From positions 101,194-165,193 of the forward strand of contig CALHGK010000004.1 in assembly GCA_938030095.1 (NCBI GenBank): a stretch of 64,000 bases of DNA, given 5' to 3'. Below the pieces are notes generated by a model. That model was given only the letters and a program-made list of their open reading frames with translations. It made no database searches and was not told where the DNA came from. The stretch is from an uncultured Candidatus Saccharibacteria bacterium. GTDB lineage: Bacteria; Patescibacteriota; Saccharimonadia; Saccharimonadales; Saccharimonadaceae. This document shows positions 26,681 through 34,551 of the stretch, in pieces. The stretch's first letter is position 1; every line of letters starts with the position of its first letter. The position numbers and the translations under genes are program-made.

Positions 26681-27205
26681 ATGAGCGCTATGAAAAATCG
26701 GTTAATGCAGAAAAAACAGGCTGGCTATACTGTGGTAGAGTTGCTGGTTGTGATCGTTATTATTGCCATCCTTGCTACGTTGACGCTCGTCTCATATCAA
26801 CGTATCCAAGCCGGTGCACAGGGGCGAACCCGCGTGGCCGACCTGACGGCAATGCGCCAAGCACTCGACCGCTACTATACCAAGAATGGAGCGTACCCAG
26901 TTGCTAAGACCGCCGGCAGCACTACTCCCACCTACCAGCGCCGCGATAGTGCCACATTCTTGCGCCAATTAGTGCCGGTCTATATCACCACACTCCCCAG
27001 CGTCACCCAGGGTAGTACTACTGATGCAACCAGCAACACCTACCTGTACGTCACCAATGCTCAACAAACCGAATACAAACTACTCTATGTCAATACAAGC
27101 GGCCTACCACCAGGTGAATACGATGCCGTGCCCCAAGCAATGCGCACCACCGCGCCAGACCGCTACGGGGTGTGGTCGAAAAATGGCGAACGGCTCCCTG
27201 GCTAG
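26681..27205 (+). CDS. Type IV pilin-like protein (prepilin)
   Basis: A 174-residue prepilin. A short basic leader ends in KKQAG, cleaved after Gly15, followed by YTVVELLVVIVIIAILATL with the conserved Glu at mature position 5 and a hydrophobic helix to about residue 36. The globular part has the tyrosine/serine-rich character of pseudopilins (GAYPVAK, YLYVTNAQQTEYKLLYV) and a C-terminal RYGVWSKNGERLPG. Type IV pili mediate twitching and host attachment in Saccharibacteria. ATG 26681 is set by the promoter. Assembly genes (pilB, pilC, pilD) are not in this window. Confidence 0.85.
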   Translation: MSAMKNRLMQKKQAGYTVVELLVVIVIIAILATLTLVSYQRIQAGAQGRTRVADLTAMRQALDRYYTKNGAYPVAKTAGSTTPTYQRRDSATFLRQLVPVYITTLPSVTQGSTTDATSNTYLYVTNAQQTEYKLLYVNTSGLPPGEYDAVPQAMRTTAPDRYGVWSKNGERLPG

Positions 27206-27331
27206 CAGGAGCAGGTGGACTCATCAGGGGTGATAATTACTCTACCGCCCACATCCAATCCATGCTATAATCAATCGTTGAGAGTTGTATTACTCATGCT
27301 AAAAAACACGTAAGGAGAGAAGGAGCCCCCT

Positions 27332-29425
27332 ATGGCAACCCCCAAGGATGTCCCTCTGCAGGACTTTCGCAACATTGGTATTATTGCCCATATCGACGCC
27401 GGCAAGACGACGACGACAGAAGGTATTTTGTACCGCACCGGTATTAACCACAAGATTGGTACCGTGCGCGGTGATGACGGTGGTGCTACCACCGACTGGA
27501 TGAGCCAAGAAAAAGAGCGTGGTATTACCATTACCTCTGCGGCAGTGACCTGCTTTTGGAAGGGCCACAAGATTAACATCATTGATACCCCTGGGCACAT
27601 CGACTTTACCGCCGAGGTGGAGCGTAGCCTGCGTGTACTCGACGGCGCAGTGACAGTCTTTGATGGCAAGATGGGGGTAGAAGCCCAGAGTGAGACCGTG
27701 TGGCGCCAAGCTAACAAATACGGTGTGCCACGCATCTGTTTTATCAACAAGATCAATCAGACTGGTGGCGACTTCTACAAGTCGATTGAGTCGATCCATA
27801 GCCGCCTGAGCAAGCAAGCCTTTCCAATTCACCTGCCGATTGGCTTTGAGAAGGATGTCTGTGGTGTGGTTGATCTTATCGACATGAAAGCCTACACCTA
27901 TGATGACTACACCGACCACGAGCTTAAGGTAGGCGAGATCCCAGCTGATATGCTCGACAAGGCAAAGCGAGCTCGCAGTCTGCTCGTTGAGAACGCTGTT
28001 GAGGCCGATGACGACCTGATGATGAAGTTCCTCGACGAAGGTGAGGATGCCATTACTATTGATGAACTCAAGGCAGCGCTGCGTCAGCGTGTCTTGGCTG
28101 GTGACTTCTTCTTGGTGACAGGTGGCGATGGCCGCGGTGTGATCGTCGAGAAGGTACTTGACCTGATGGTAGATTACCTGCCAAGCCCGCTTGATGTTGG
28201 TGAAATCTGGGGCAAGAACCCCAAGACTGGCGACGAGGTAAGCCGCACACCTGACGATAAGCAGCCAATGACCGCACTAGCCTTCAAGCTGGCTGCCGAC
28301 CCATTTGTTGGTAAGTTAATCTTCATCCGTGTCTACAGTGGTCGCTTGACTGCCGGTAGCTATGTCCTCAACACAACGACAGGTGAGAAGGAGCGTGTGG
28401 GGCGCATCGTCCGGATGCACGCCGATAAGCGCGAAGAGATCGACAGCGTAGGCGCTGGTGACATTGCTGCCGTGGTGGGCCTGAAGGGTACCTTTACGGG
28501 CCATACCTTGTGCGATCAAGCACATCCAATTGCTCTTGAGGCAATTAGCTTCCCCGAGCCACCGGTATCGATCGCGGTGGAACCCAAGACTAAGGCCGAC
28601 CAAGAAAAGATGGGTATTGCTCTGCAACGCCTGGCTGAAGAAGACCCAACCTTCCGCGTCTACACCGACGAAGAGACAGGCCAGACTATCATGAGCGGTA
28701 TGGGTGAGCTCCACCTAGAGATTTTGATCGACCGCATGAAGCGCGAGTTTAACGTTGAGGCCAATGTTGGTGAGCCACAAGTCGCCTACCGCGAGACTAT
28801 CAAGGGCACGGCTGAGGCGCAGGGTAAGCATGCCAAGCAGTCTGGTGGTCGTGGCCAATACGGTGATGTCTGGGTGCGCTTTGAGCCGAACGAGCCAGGC
28901 AAGGGCTACGAATTCTTCGATGAAATCAAGGGAGGTGTGGTGCCACAAGAGTACCGCCCAGCTGTGCAGAAGGGTATTAAGGAGACACTCGATGGTGGTG
29001 TGATCGCTGGTTACCCAGTGGTCGACGTCAAGGCAACCTTGTACGACGGAAGCTACCACGATGTCGACTCAAGCGAGCTCGCCTTCAATCTGGCTGCTCA
29101 TCTGGCTGCCCGCGAAGGTATCAAGAAGGCCAACCCAGTCTTGCTTGAGCCAGTGATGAAGGTTGAGGTGACAACACCTGAGGAATTCATGGGTGATATC
29201 ATTGGCGACCTCAATAGCCGCCGTGGCCGCATTGAGGCAATGGAAGACTTGATGGGCGGCGCAAAGCTCGTCAAGGCTATCGTGCCACTGGCAAACATGT
29301 TTGGCTACACCAGCGACATCCGCTCGATGTCGCAGGGCCGAGCTGCCAGCACGATGGAGCTTGCTCACTATGAGGAAGTTCCACCAAACGTCGCGCAGGA
29401 GATTATTGAGAAGCGCAGTAAGTAA
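27332..29425 (+). CDS. fusA: Elongation factor G
   Basis: A 697-residue translational GTPase that drives ribosomal translocation. G1 is AHIDAGKTTTTE, G2 is in ERGITITSAA, G3 is DTPGHIDF, and G4 is NKIN (the usual NKMD is altered at the last residues: INKINQTGGDF). Domain IV has GRGQYGDVWVRFEP; the C-terminus has ANMFGYTSDIRSMSQGRA. AAGGAG lies 13 nt before ATG, with a nearer GGAG, and TATAAT at 27266-27271. Here it is separate from rpsLG and tuf. Confidence 0.97.
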   Translation: MATPKDVPLQDFRNIGIIAHIDAGKTTTTEGILYRTGINHKIGTVRGDDGGATTDWMSQEKERGITITSAAVTCFWKGHKINIIDTPGHIDFTAEVERSLRVLDGAVTVFDGKMGVEAQSETVWRQANKYGVPRICFINKINQTGGDFYKSIESIHSRLSKQAFPIHLPIGFEKDVCGVVDLIDMKAYTYDDYTDHELKVGEIPADMLDKAKRARSLLVENAVEADDDLMMKFLDEGEDAITIDELKAALRQRVLAGDFFLVTGGDGRGVIVEKVLDLMVDYLPSPLDVGEIWGKNPKTGDEVSRTPDDKQPMTALAFKLAADPFVGKLIFIRVYSGRLTAGSYVLNTTTGEKERVGRIVRMHADKREEIDSVGAGDIAAVVGLKGTFTGHTLCDQAHPIALEAISFPEPPVSIAVEPKTKADQEKMGIALQRLAEEDPTFRVYTDEETGQTIMSGMGELHLEILIDRMKREFNVEANVGEPQVAYRETIKGTAEAQGKHAKQSGGRGQYGDVWVRFEPNEPGKGYEFFDEIKGGVVPQEYRPAVQKGIKETLDGGVIAGYPVVDVKATLYDGSYHDVDSSELAFNLAAHLAAREGIKKANPVLLEPVMKVEVTTPEEFMGDIIGDLNSRRGRIEAMEDLMGGAKLVKAIVPLANMFGYTSDIRSMSQGRAASTMELAHYEEVPPNVAQEIIEKRSK

Positions 29426-29446
29426 GCCTTCTTGCATCATCTCTAT

Positions 29447-29475
29447 AAAACACCTCTATTACAGGGGTGTTTTAT
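29447..29475 (+). terminator. fusA terminator
   Basis: Stem AAAACACCTC/GGGGTGTTTT (10 bp, one G-U) with a 7-nt loop, 20 nt after the fusA stop. Confidence 0.85.
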
Positions 29476-29512
29476 TATCTTGTCTTAGTGCAAGGAATAG
29501 TGAACAGTACGC

Positions 29513-29538
29513 AAAAGCCGGCATATATGCCGGCTTTT
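29513..29538. terminator. 26-bp perfect palindrome, hsp20 terminator
   Basis: AAAAGCCGGCATA and its exact reverse complement abut with no spacer. On the minus strand it ends with TTTT and lies about 25 nt past the hsp20 stop. Confidence 0.75.
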
Positions 29539-29562
29539 GTTGGCGCAAGGCTATGGCTCGTA

Positions 29563-30003
29563 CTACTTTTTCGTTTTCTTGTCGTGCTTAGCTATTTTCT
29601 TGACGGCAATTTTTTGCGGCGCAGGTAGTGGCTTCAGTGGTACCGTTACCCTCAAGATGCCGTCCTCCAGATGGGCCTTAATCTGCTCAACATCGCTACC
29701 ATCTGGTACCTGTACACGACGGCAGAAACTTGTGCTGCTCTCACGAACGACGTAGTTGCGCTGTTTGTCCTCGGTTTTTTCGTGCCGTTCGCCGCGAATA
29801 ACGAGCGCACCATTGTCAAGGCTTACATCGAGGTCTTCCTCGGCAAAGTTTGGCACGTGTGCTTCAACAACCAGTGTATTATCTACCGTATAGACATCAG
29901 TTGCGACAGCTTGGCTGAGTGTCGTGGTAAAGGGATTGTCAAACAGCTGCCGCTGCAATGCGCGCAATTCCTCAAATGGATTGTATTTTGTAAGACTACT
30001 CAT
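29563..30003 (-). CDS. Small heat-shock protein, Hsp20/alpha-crystallin family
   Basis: A 146-residue holdase chaperone. It has an N-terminal arm (YNPFEELRALQRQLF), an alpha-crystallin domain (about 37-130) with the signature AHVPNFAEEDLDVSLDNGALVIRGER split over strands 3-5 and LEDGILRVTVPL, and a basic C-terminal tail ending KHDKKTKK. ATG 30003 has a strong AAGGAGGT 8 nt upstream; the longer frame to 30087 is leader. Its promoter (-10 TATGAT 30043-30038, -35 TTGTAT 30066-30061) diverges from the ABC transporter promoter. Confidence 0.92.
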   Translation of the reverse strand: MSSLTKYNPFEELRALQRQLFDNPFTTTLSQAVATDVYTVDNTLVVEAHVPNFAEEDLDVSLDNGALVIRGERHEKTEDKQRNYVVRESSTSFCRRVQVPDGSDVEQIKAHLEDGILRVTVPLKPLPAPQKIAVKKIAKHDKKTKK

Positions 30004-30037
30004 AGGGTACCTCCTTGTGTGTTGCTTTTGTATTCTT

Positions 30038-30066
30038 ATCATAGCGCGGTAAATAGAACAATACAA
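30038..30066 (-). promoter_or_regulatory. hsp20 promoter
   Basis: Minus strand -35 TTGTAT (30066-30061), 17-bp spacer, -10 TATGAT (30043-30038). The leader carries the AAGGAGGT ribosome site. The -35 touches the palindrome at 30064-30073. Confidence 0.7.
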
Positions 30067-30073
30067 GTACTTG
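30064..30073. promoter_or_regulatory. Palindrome CAAGTACTTG between divergent promoters
   Basis: A perfect 10-bp palindrome overlapping both the -35 of hsp20 and the -35 of the ABC-transporter operon. It is a candidate binding site for one regulator of both units. Confidence 0.45.
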
Positions 30074-30099
30074 CATCCGTCTAGCAAAGCGCTTATACT
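30071..30099 (+). promoter_or_regulatory. Promoter of the amino-acid ABC transporter operon
   Basis: -35 TTGCAT (30071-30076), 17-bp spacer, -10 TATACT (30094-30099), 7 nt to ATG 30107 (leaderless). Confidence 0.72.
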
Positions 30100-30106
30100 T
30101 ATATGT

Positions 30107-30925
30107 ATGGCGCAATCGACTCGTCAGCAACGCAGACTAGCATGGCTCAAATGGCTGAGTTTTGCTGCTATGGCAGTAGCTTTGCTGGGCTATATGTATT
30201 GGGATGTCGAGTTGAGCCCGGCAGCCTCTACCACCAAGACGGCTGGCAGTGGCCTGGAAAAAACACTCGTGCTGGGCACCGACCCTGGCTTTAAGCCATT
30301 TGAATACAAGCAGGGGCAGGAGATCGTTGGCTTTGATATTGACCTTGTGCGGGAGATTGCTAAGGACACAAACCGTTCGTTACAAATTGAGGAGATCTCT
30401 TTTGATGGCCTCTTGCCAGCACTACAGGCTGGGCGAATCGACCTCATTGCAGCTGGTATGACTGTCACGCCAGATCGGCGTAAGAATGCTGAGTTCTCGC
30501 ACACGTACTATACTGCAGCGCAAAAGATAATTGTGCCAAAGACTGGCTCAACAATTGCCACTAGTGATGACCTCATTGGCAGGCGAATTGGCGTACAGCT
30601 TGGCACCACAGCCGATACACTAGCACACAAGATTCGTGAAGCACAGGTGGTACAACTCCAATCGACGGCGAGTGTCGTGCAAGAGCTCAGTAGTCGGCGG
30701 ATCGACGCTGCCATTATGGATGATGGGCCAGCTCAGCAGTACCTCGCCACAAACCCGCAGCTCTTTGCCTTGCCGCGCAACCTCTCACGTGAAGACTACG
30801 CCATTGCTATCAAAAAAGGTAATAGCAAGCTACTCGCTGAGATAAACGCCAGCATTGCCGCAATGAAGCGCGATGGCCGCTATGAGAAACTCGTCAAAAA
30901 ACACTTTGGAGTAGCCCAGCCATGA
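30107..30925 (+). CDS. Amino-acid ABC transporter, substrate-binding protein
   Basis: A 272-residue SBP_bac_3-family protein. A basic start and a hydrophobic helix (about residues 16-34) anchor it; no lipobox Cys is present, so it is probably membrane-tethered by the helix. The ligand domain has VLGTDPGFKPFEYK, GFDIDLVREIAKD, FDGLLPALQAGRIDLIAAGMTVTPDR (the Arg that binds the ligand carboxylate) and a second lobe with GVQLGTTAD and DAAIMDDGPAQQYL. It is first of three overlapping genes that import polar amino acids. The ligand is not determinable. Confidence 0.9.
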   Translation: MAQSTRQQRRLAWLKWLSFAAMAVALLGYMYWDVELSPAASTTKTAGSGLEKTLVLGTDPGFKPFEYKQGQEIVGFDIDLVREIAKDTNRSLQIEEISFDGLLPALQAGRIDLIAAGMTVTPDRRKNAEFSHTYYTAAQKIIVPKTGSTIATSDDLIGRRIGVQLGTTADTLAHKIREAQVVQLQSTASVVQELSSRRIDAAIMDDGPAQQYLATNPQLFALPRNLSREDYAIAIKKGNSKLLAEINASIAAMKRDGRYEKLVKKHFGVAQP

Positions 30926-31623
30926 ATGTGTGGGATATCCTCTTTGGTGATGAGCGCTATCTTTTCTTGTGGCGCGGCCTAGAAGTGACCATCCTTCTGA
31001 CCGTCTTCTCGACAATCATTGGGCTTGTGATTGGCCTGGTTGTCGCTCTCATGCAGCAGTCTGCTTGGCAACCATTTCGCACATGCAAGCTACATCGCCT
31101 TCAGCGCTGGCGGCCATGGGTGAGCTTGGCTCATACCTATACCACGGTCATTCGCGGTACACCTGCTTTAGTGCAACTGCTTATTATGTATTACGTGGTA
31201 TTTGGCTCGTACCGTGGGGTGCCAAAACTGTGGATTGCAAGCCTTGCCTTTGGTATCAACAGTGGTGCGTATATTGCTGAGATTATTCGCGGCGGGATAG
31301 AGAGTATTGATAAGGGGCAAGTCGAAGCGGCGCGCTCGCTTGGCTTGAGTCGCTGGCAAACCATGCGTTATATCATCCTGCCTCAAGCACTCAAGCAGTC
31401 ATTGCCATCACTAATCAGTGAGGGGATCTCGCTCCTCAAGGAGACATCAGTCGTTGGCTGGATTGGTATGAACGATCTGATGCGTGGTGCTGATAATATC
31501 CGCTTCCAAACGGCCACCGCCTTTGAATCGCTCTTTGCCGCTGCAATGATTTACCTTGCCCTCACCACGCTATTTACGTGGGTGATGAATCGAGTAGAGA
31601 GGAGACTTAAAGCGCATGATTAA
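30922..31623 (+). CDS. Amino-acid ABC transporter, permease
   Basis: A 233-residue permease of the HisMQ/GlnP type with about five membrane spans. It has the EAA loop EAARSLGLSRWQTMRYIILPQALKQ that contacts the ATPase and the family segment YTTVIRGTPALVQL. The start overlaps the binding-protein stop as ATGA, which implies translational coupling. Confidence 0.92.
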   Translation: MNVWDILFGDERYLFLWRGLEVTILLTVFSTIIGLVIGLVVALMQQSAWQPFRTCKLHRLQRWRPWVSLAHTYTTVIRGTPALVQLLIMYYVVFGSYRGVPKLWIASLAFGINSGAYIAEIIRGGIESIDKGQVEAARSLGLSRWQTMRYIILPQALKQSLPSLISEGISLLKETSVVGWIGMNDLMRGADNIRFQTATAFESLFAAAMIYLALTTLFTWVMNRVERRLKAHD

Positions 31624-32344
31624 TATCAAGCAGCTCCGCAAGCATTATGGCAACAATTATGTTTTGCGCGGCATTGACCTGACAATCAAGCGAGGAGAGG
31701 TTGTGGTCCTCTTGGGCTCGAGTGGTGGTGGCAAAAGCACGCTGCTTCGCTGTATTAATATGATCGAGACGCCGACAAGCGGGGAAGTATGGGTTGATGG
31801 TATTGAGATGACCAATCCGGCGACCGACCTCAACAAAGCCCGAACTGAGCTTGGCATGGTCTTCCAGCAGTTTAACCTCTTTCCGCACATGACCGTGCTT
31901 GAAAATATCATGCTTGCACCACTCAAGGTGCGCAAACTATCAAGAGCGAAGGCGAAGCGTCAAGCGCTTCAAATGCTCGACTTGGTTGGCCTTCGCGCCA
32001 AAGCTCAAGAATACCCGAGTCATCTCTCGGGTGGGCAAAAGCAGCGGGTAGCGATTGCCCGTGCCTTAGCAATGCAGCCAAAAGTTTTGCTCTTTGATGA
32101 GCCAACGAGTGCTCTCGACCCTGAGATGGTCGATGAGGTACTAGCAGTCATTAAGCACCTTGCCGAAACAGGGATCACAATGATCGTCGTCACACACGAG
32201 ATGTCGTTTGCGCGCGATGTCGCATCGCGGATTGTCTTCCTTGACGGGGGTAAGATTATCGAAGATGGCACGCCAGCGCGGGTCATCAACCACTCTGCAC
32301 AGCCAAAAGTTCGCACCTTCTTTGCTGCACTTAGCAATAATTGA
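31616..32344 (+). CDS. Amino-acid ABC transporter, ATP-binding protein
   Basis: A 242-residue GlnQ/HisP-type ATPase. Walker A GSSGGGKST, Q-loop MVFQQFNLFPHMT, signature LSGGQKQRVAIARAL, Walker B VLLFDEPTSALDP and switch His VVTHEMSFA are all intact. It overlaps the permease gene by 8 nt. It powers the importer; this is the only complete nutrient transporter in the window. Confidence 0.95.
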   Translation: MINIKQLRKHYGNNYVLRGIDLTIKRGEVVVLLGSSGGGKSTLLRCINMIETPTSGEVWVDGIEMTNPATDLNKARTELGMVFQQFNLFPHMTVLENIMLAPLKVRKLSRAKAKRQALQMLDLVGLRAKAQEYPSHLSGGQKQRVAIARALAMQPKVLLFDEPTSALDPEMVDEVLAVIKHLAETGITMIVVTHEMSFARDVASRIVFLDGGKIIEDGTPARVINHSAQPKVRTFFAALSNN

Positions 32345-32384
32345 TACATCCCTCTATGCTATAATGCGCTCAAGGAGGAATACT

Positions 32385-33149
32385 ATTTCAGATACAATGC
32401 AGCAATTCAAAACACTCTTTGCCGGGAGTGGTGTGGACTACATAGAATGCGAAGTCGTTAATGCCACGCAGCGCTATTTGCAGCTCCGCGAGCAGGGTAA
32501 GCACGAGGGCTTCACGCCTGTGATTGTGACGCTTGATGGCCTCATCTTAGATGAGATAGCGGAAGGCCTAGAGAACGCTGGCGTCCAGACAGTCCCCGAG
32601 CTTGTGCGACGCACCATGGAAGCATCGCAGGCAATTGATGTACCAGCCTTCTTTGCTCGGATCGCGCAGGAGCTGCCAGCTGAAACGACGAAAAAGGATC
32701 AGCCCGTCTCTACTGTGGATGACTATTTTGCGCCGGGTTTCTCGGCGTCGCCTGATGACGATGACCCTACTACCGTTGACTTCATCAGCCCATTCCAGGC
32801 AGATAGCGACAATCCGGTTATTATTATCAAACTACCGACTACAGCACCCTATGAGGCACTCGCCTATCTCTGTATGGGTGGTTGGAATGATTGTCCCGAG
32901 CCAGCCATCCAGGTAGCGGTATCGCGCTATTGGTATGAGAAGTACGGTGCTGTGCCTGCCGCTATCAGTCATGATACTGTTGAGTATTACGTCGAGCGTC
33001 CACCGCAGACCGATGCTGGTGCTAAGGCGGTTGCCGTTGAGCTCTTCTATTTTTCATATGGCGACGCAGTCTACCAAGGGTCGGAGACCTTTGAAGCTTT
33101 GGCAAATCAGGTATATGGCAGTCGACAGTGGTATGTTTGGTGGGACTAG
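32385..33149 (+). CDS. DUF4253-domain protein with possible ATT start
   Basis: About 250 residues. The N-terminal half is unassigned. The C-terminal half (from about residue 150) matches DUF4253: PYEALAYLCMGGWNDCP, AVSRYWYEKYGAVPAAISHD and the terminal YGSRQWYVWWD. The first ATG in frame is 32397, but the only ribosome site, AAGGAGG (32372-32378), is 18 nt from it. An in-frame ATT at 32385 sits 6 nt after the SD, the ideal distance, so either ATT is used or the ATG is read from a poorly spaced SD. TATAAT (32360-32365) places the transcript start at the SD itself. Function is unknown. Confidence 0.65.
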   Translation: MSDTMQQFKTLFAGSGVDYIECEVVNATQRYLQLREQGKHEGFTPVIVTLDGLILDEIAEGLENAGVQTVPELVRRTMEASQAIDVPAFFARIAQELPAETTKKDQPVSTVDDYFAPGFSASPDDDDPTTVDFISPFQADSDNPVIIIKLPTTAPYEALAYLCMGGWNDCPEPAIQVAVSRYWYEKYGAVPAAISHDTVEYYVERPPQTDAGAKAVAVELFYFSYGDAVYQGSETFEALANQVYGSRQWYVWWD

Positions 33150-33280
33150 CTACTTTACTTTTTTGCCACCGCACCCTATAATAAATCCTAACGCGCGACG
33201 CGTTTTGTCGTAGTGTCTCTACTCCGGCAAGTAGCTCGCGTCGTACCAAATATTAACATAAGTAAGGAGTACTTACCTAC

Positions 33281-34465
33281 ATGGCAGATTTCGATCGAAG
33301 TAAGCCACACATTAACGTTGGTACTATGGGTCACGTCGACCACGGTAAAACAACGTTAACGGCTGCCATCACTCACGTGTTGGCAAAGCGTCTTCCAAGC
33401 GATGTAAACAAGCCTCGCAACTACGAAGACATCGACAACGCTCCTGAGGAGAAGCAACGCGGTATTACCATCGCTAGCTCCCACCAGGAATACGAGTCGG
33501 AGAAGCGCCACTACGCGCACGTTGACATGCCAGGTCACGCCGACTACGTCAAGAACATGATTACTGGTGCCGCTCAGATTGACGGTGCTGTGCTGGTGGT
33601 TGCCGCCAACGACGGTCCATTGCCACAGACACGTGAGCACGTGCTGCTTGCTCACCAGGTTGGTGTGCCAAAGATCGTCGTCTTCCTCAACAAGATGGAC
33701 TTGGCCGACCCAGAGTTGGTTGAGCTGGTTGAGATGGACGTCCGCGAGCTGCTCACCAAGAACGGCTACGATGGCGACAACGCACCAATCATCAAGGGTT
33801 CTGCCACCAAGGCGCTCGAGGGCGACACCGAGGCAGAGGACGCCGTGATGGAGCTGGTGGCTGCTATGGACGACTACTTCGAGTTGCCTCAGCGCGACCT
33901 CGACAAGCCATTCTTGATGCCAATCGAGGATGTCTTCTCAATCAAGGGTCGTGGTACAGTTGCAACCGGTCGTATCGAGCAGGGTGTCATCAAGATCAAC
34001 GACCCAGTAGAGATTGTTGGTCTTAAGCCAACTCAGACCTCTGTTGTGACTGGTGTCGAAGCCTTCAAGAAGAGCCTCGACCAAGGTCAGGCAGGTGACA
34101 ACGCTGGTCTGTTGCTGCGCGGTATCGAGCGCACCCAGATCGAGCGCGGTCAGGTGATTGTCGCTCCAGGCACACTCACCCCACACACCGAGTTTGAGGC
34201 GGAAGTCTACATCCTCAAGAAGGAAGAGGGTGGCCGCCACACACCATTCAGCAAGGGCTACAAGCCACAGTTCTACTTCCGCACAACGGACGTGACTGGC
34301 GAGATTGAGCTCCCTGCCGACAAGGAAATGGTGATGCCAGGCGACCAAGTGACCTTCAAGGTGACCTTGAACGCCCCAATCGCTATGGACAAGGGTCAAG
34401 ACTTCGCTATCCGCGAAGGTGGCCGCACAGTCGGTGCCGGTGTTGTGACCAACATCGTCAAGTAG
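33281..34465 (+). CDS. tuf: Elongation factor Tu
   Basis: A 394-residue GTPase that delivers aminoacyl-tRNA. G1 is GHVDHGKTT, switch I RGITIASSHQEYE (usual NTAHVEYE altered), G3 DMPGHADY (Met replaces the usual Cys), G4 NKMD. Domains 2 and 3 are complete, including GRHTPFSKGYKPQFYFRTTDVTG. AAGGAG lies 13 nt before ATG 33281; TATAAT at 33177-33182 gives a leader of about 90 nt with a GC-rich ACGCG repeat. Confidence 0.97.
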   Translation: MADFDRSKPHINVGTMGHVDHGKTTLTAAITHVLAKRLPSDVNKPRNYEDIDNAPEEKQRGITIASSHQEYESEKRHYAHVDMPGHADYVKNMITGAAQIDGAVLVVAANDGPLPQTREHVLLAHQVGVPKIVVFLNKMDLADPELVELVEMDVRELLTKNGYDGDNAPIIKGSATKALEGDTEAEDAVMELVAAMDDYFELPQRDLDKPFLMPIEDVFSIKGRGTVATGRIEQGVIKINDPVEIVGLKPTQTSVVTGVEAFKKSLDQGQAGDNAGLLLRGIERTQIERGQVIVAPGTLTPHTEFEAEVYILKKEEGGRHTPFSKGYKPQFYFRTTDVTGEIELPADKEMVMPGDQVTFKVTLNAPIAMDKGQDFAIREGGRTVGAGVVTNIVK

Positions 34466-34490
34466 TTTGCAAAAGTACTCGCAAACTCAC

Positions 34491-34519
34491 AAAATACCTC
34501 CCACAGGGGAGGTATTTTT
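34491..34519 (+). terminator. tuf terminator
   Basis: A 12-bp perfect stem AAAATACCTCCC/GGGAGGTATTTT with a 4-nt loop and T run. The T run overlaps the -35 of the next promoter. Confidence 0.88.
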
Positions 34520-34545
34520 GTTTTTTATACAAAAGATGATATGAT
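34518..34545 (+). promoter_or_regulatory. Leaderless promoter of 34552 gene
   Basis: -35 TTGTTT (34518-34523) in the tuf terminator T run, 16-bp spacer, -10 TATGAT (34540-34545), 6 nt to ATG 34552. Confidence 0.6.
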
Positions 34546-34551
34546 ACCGCT

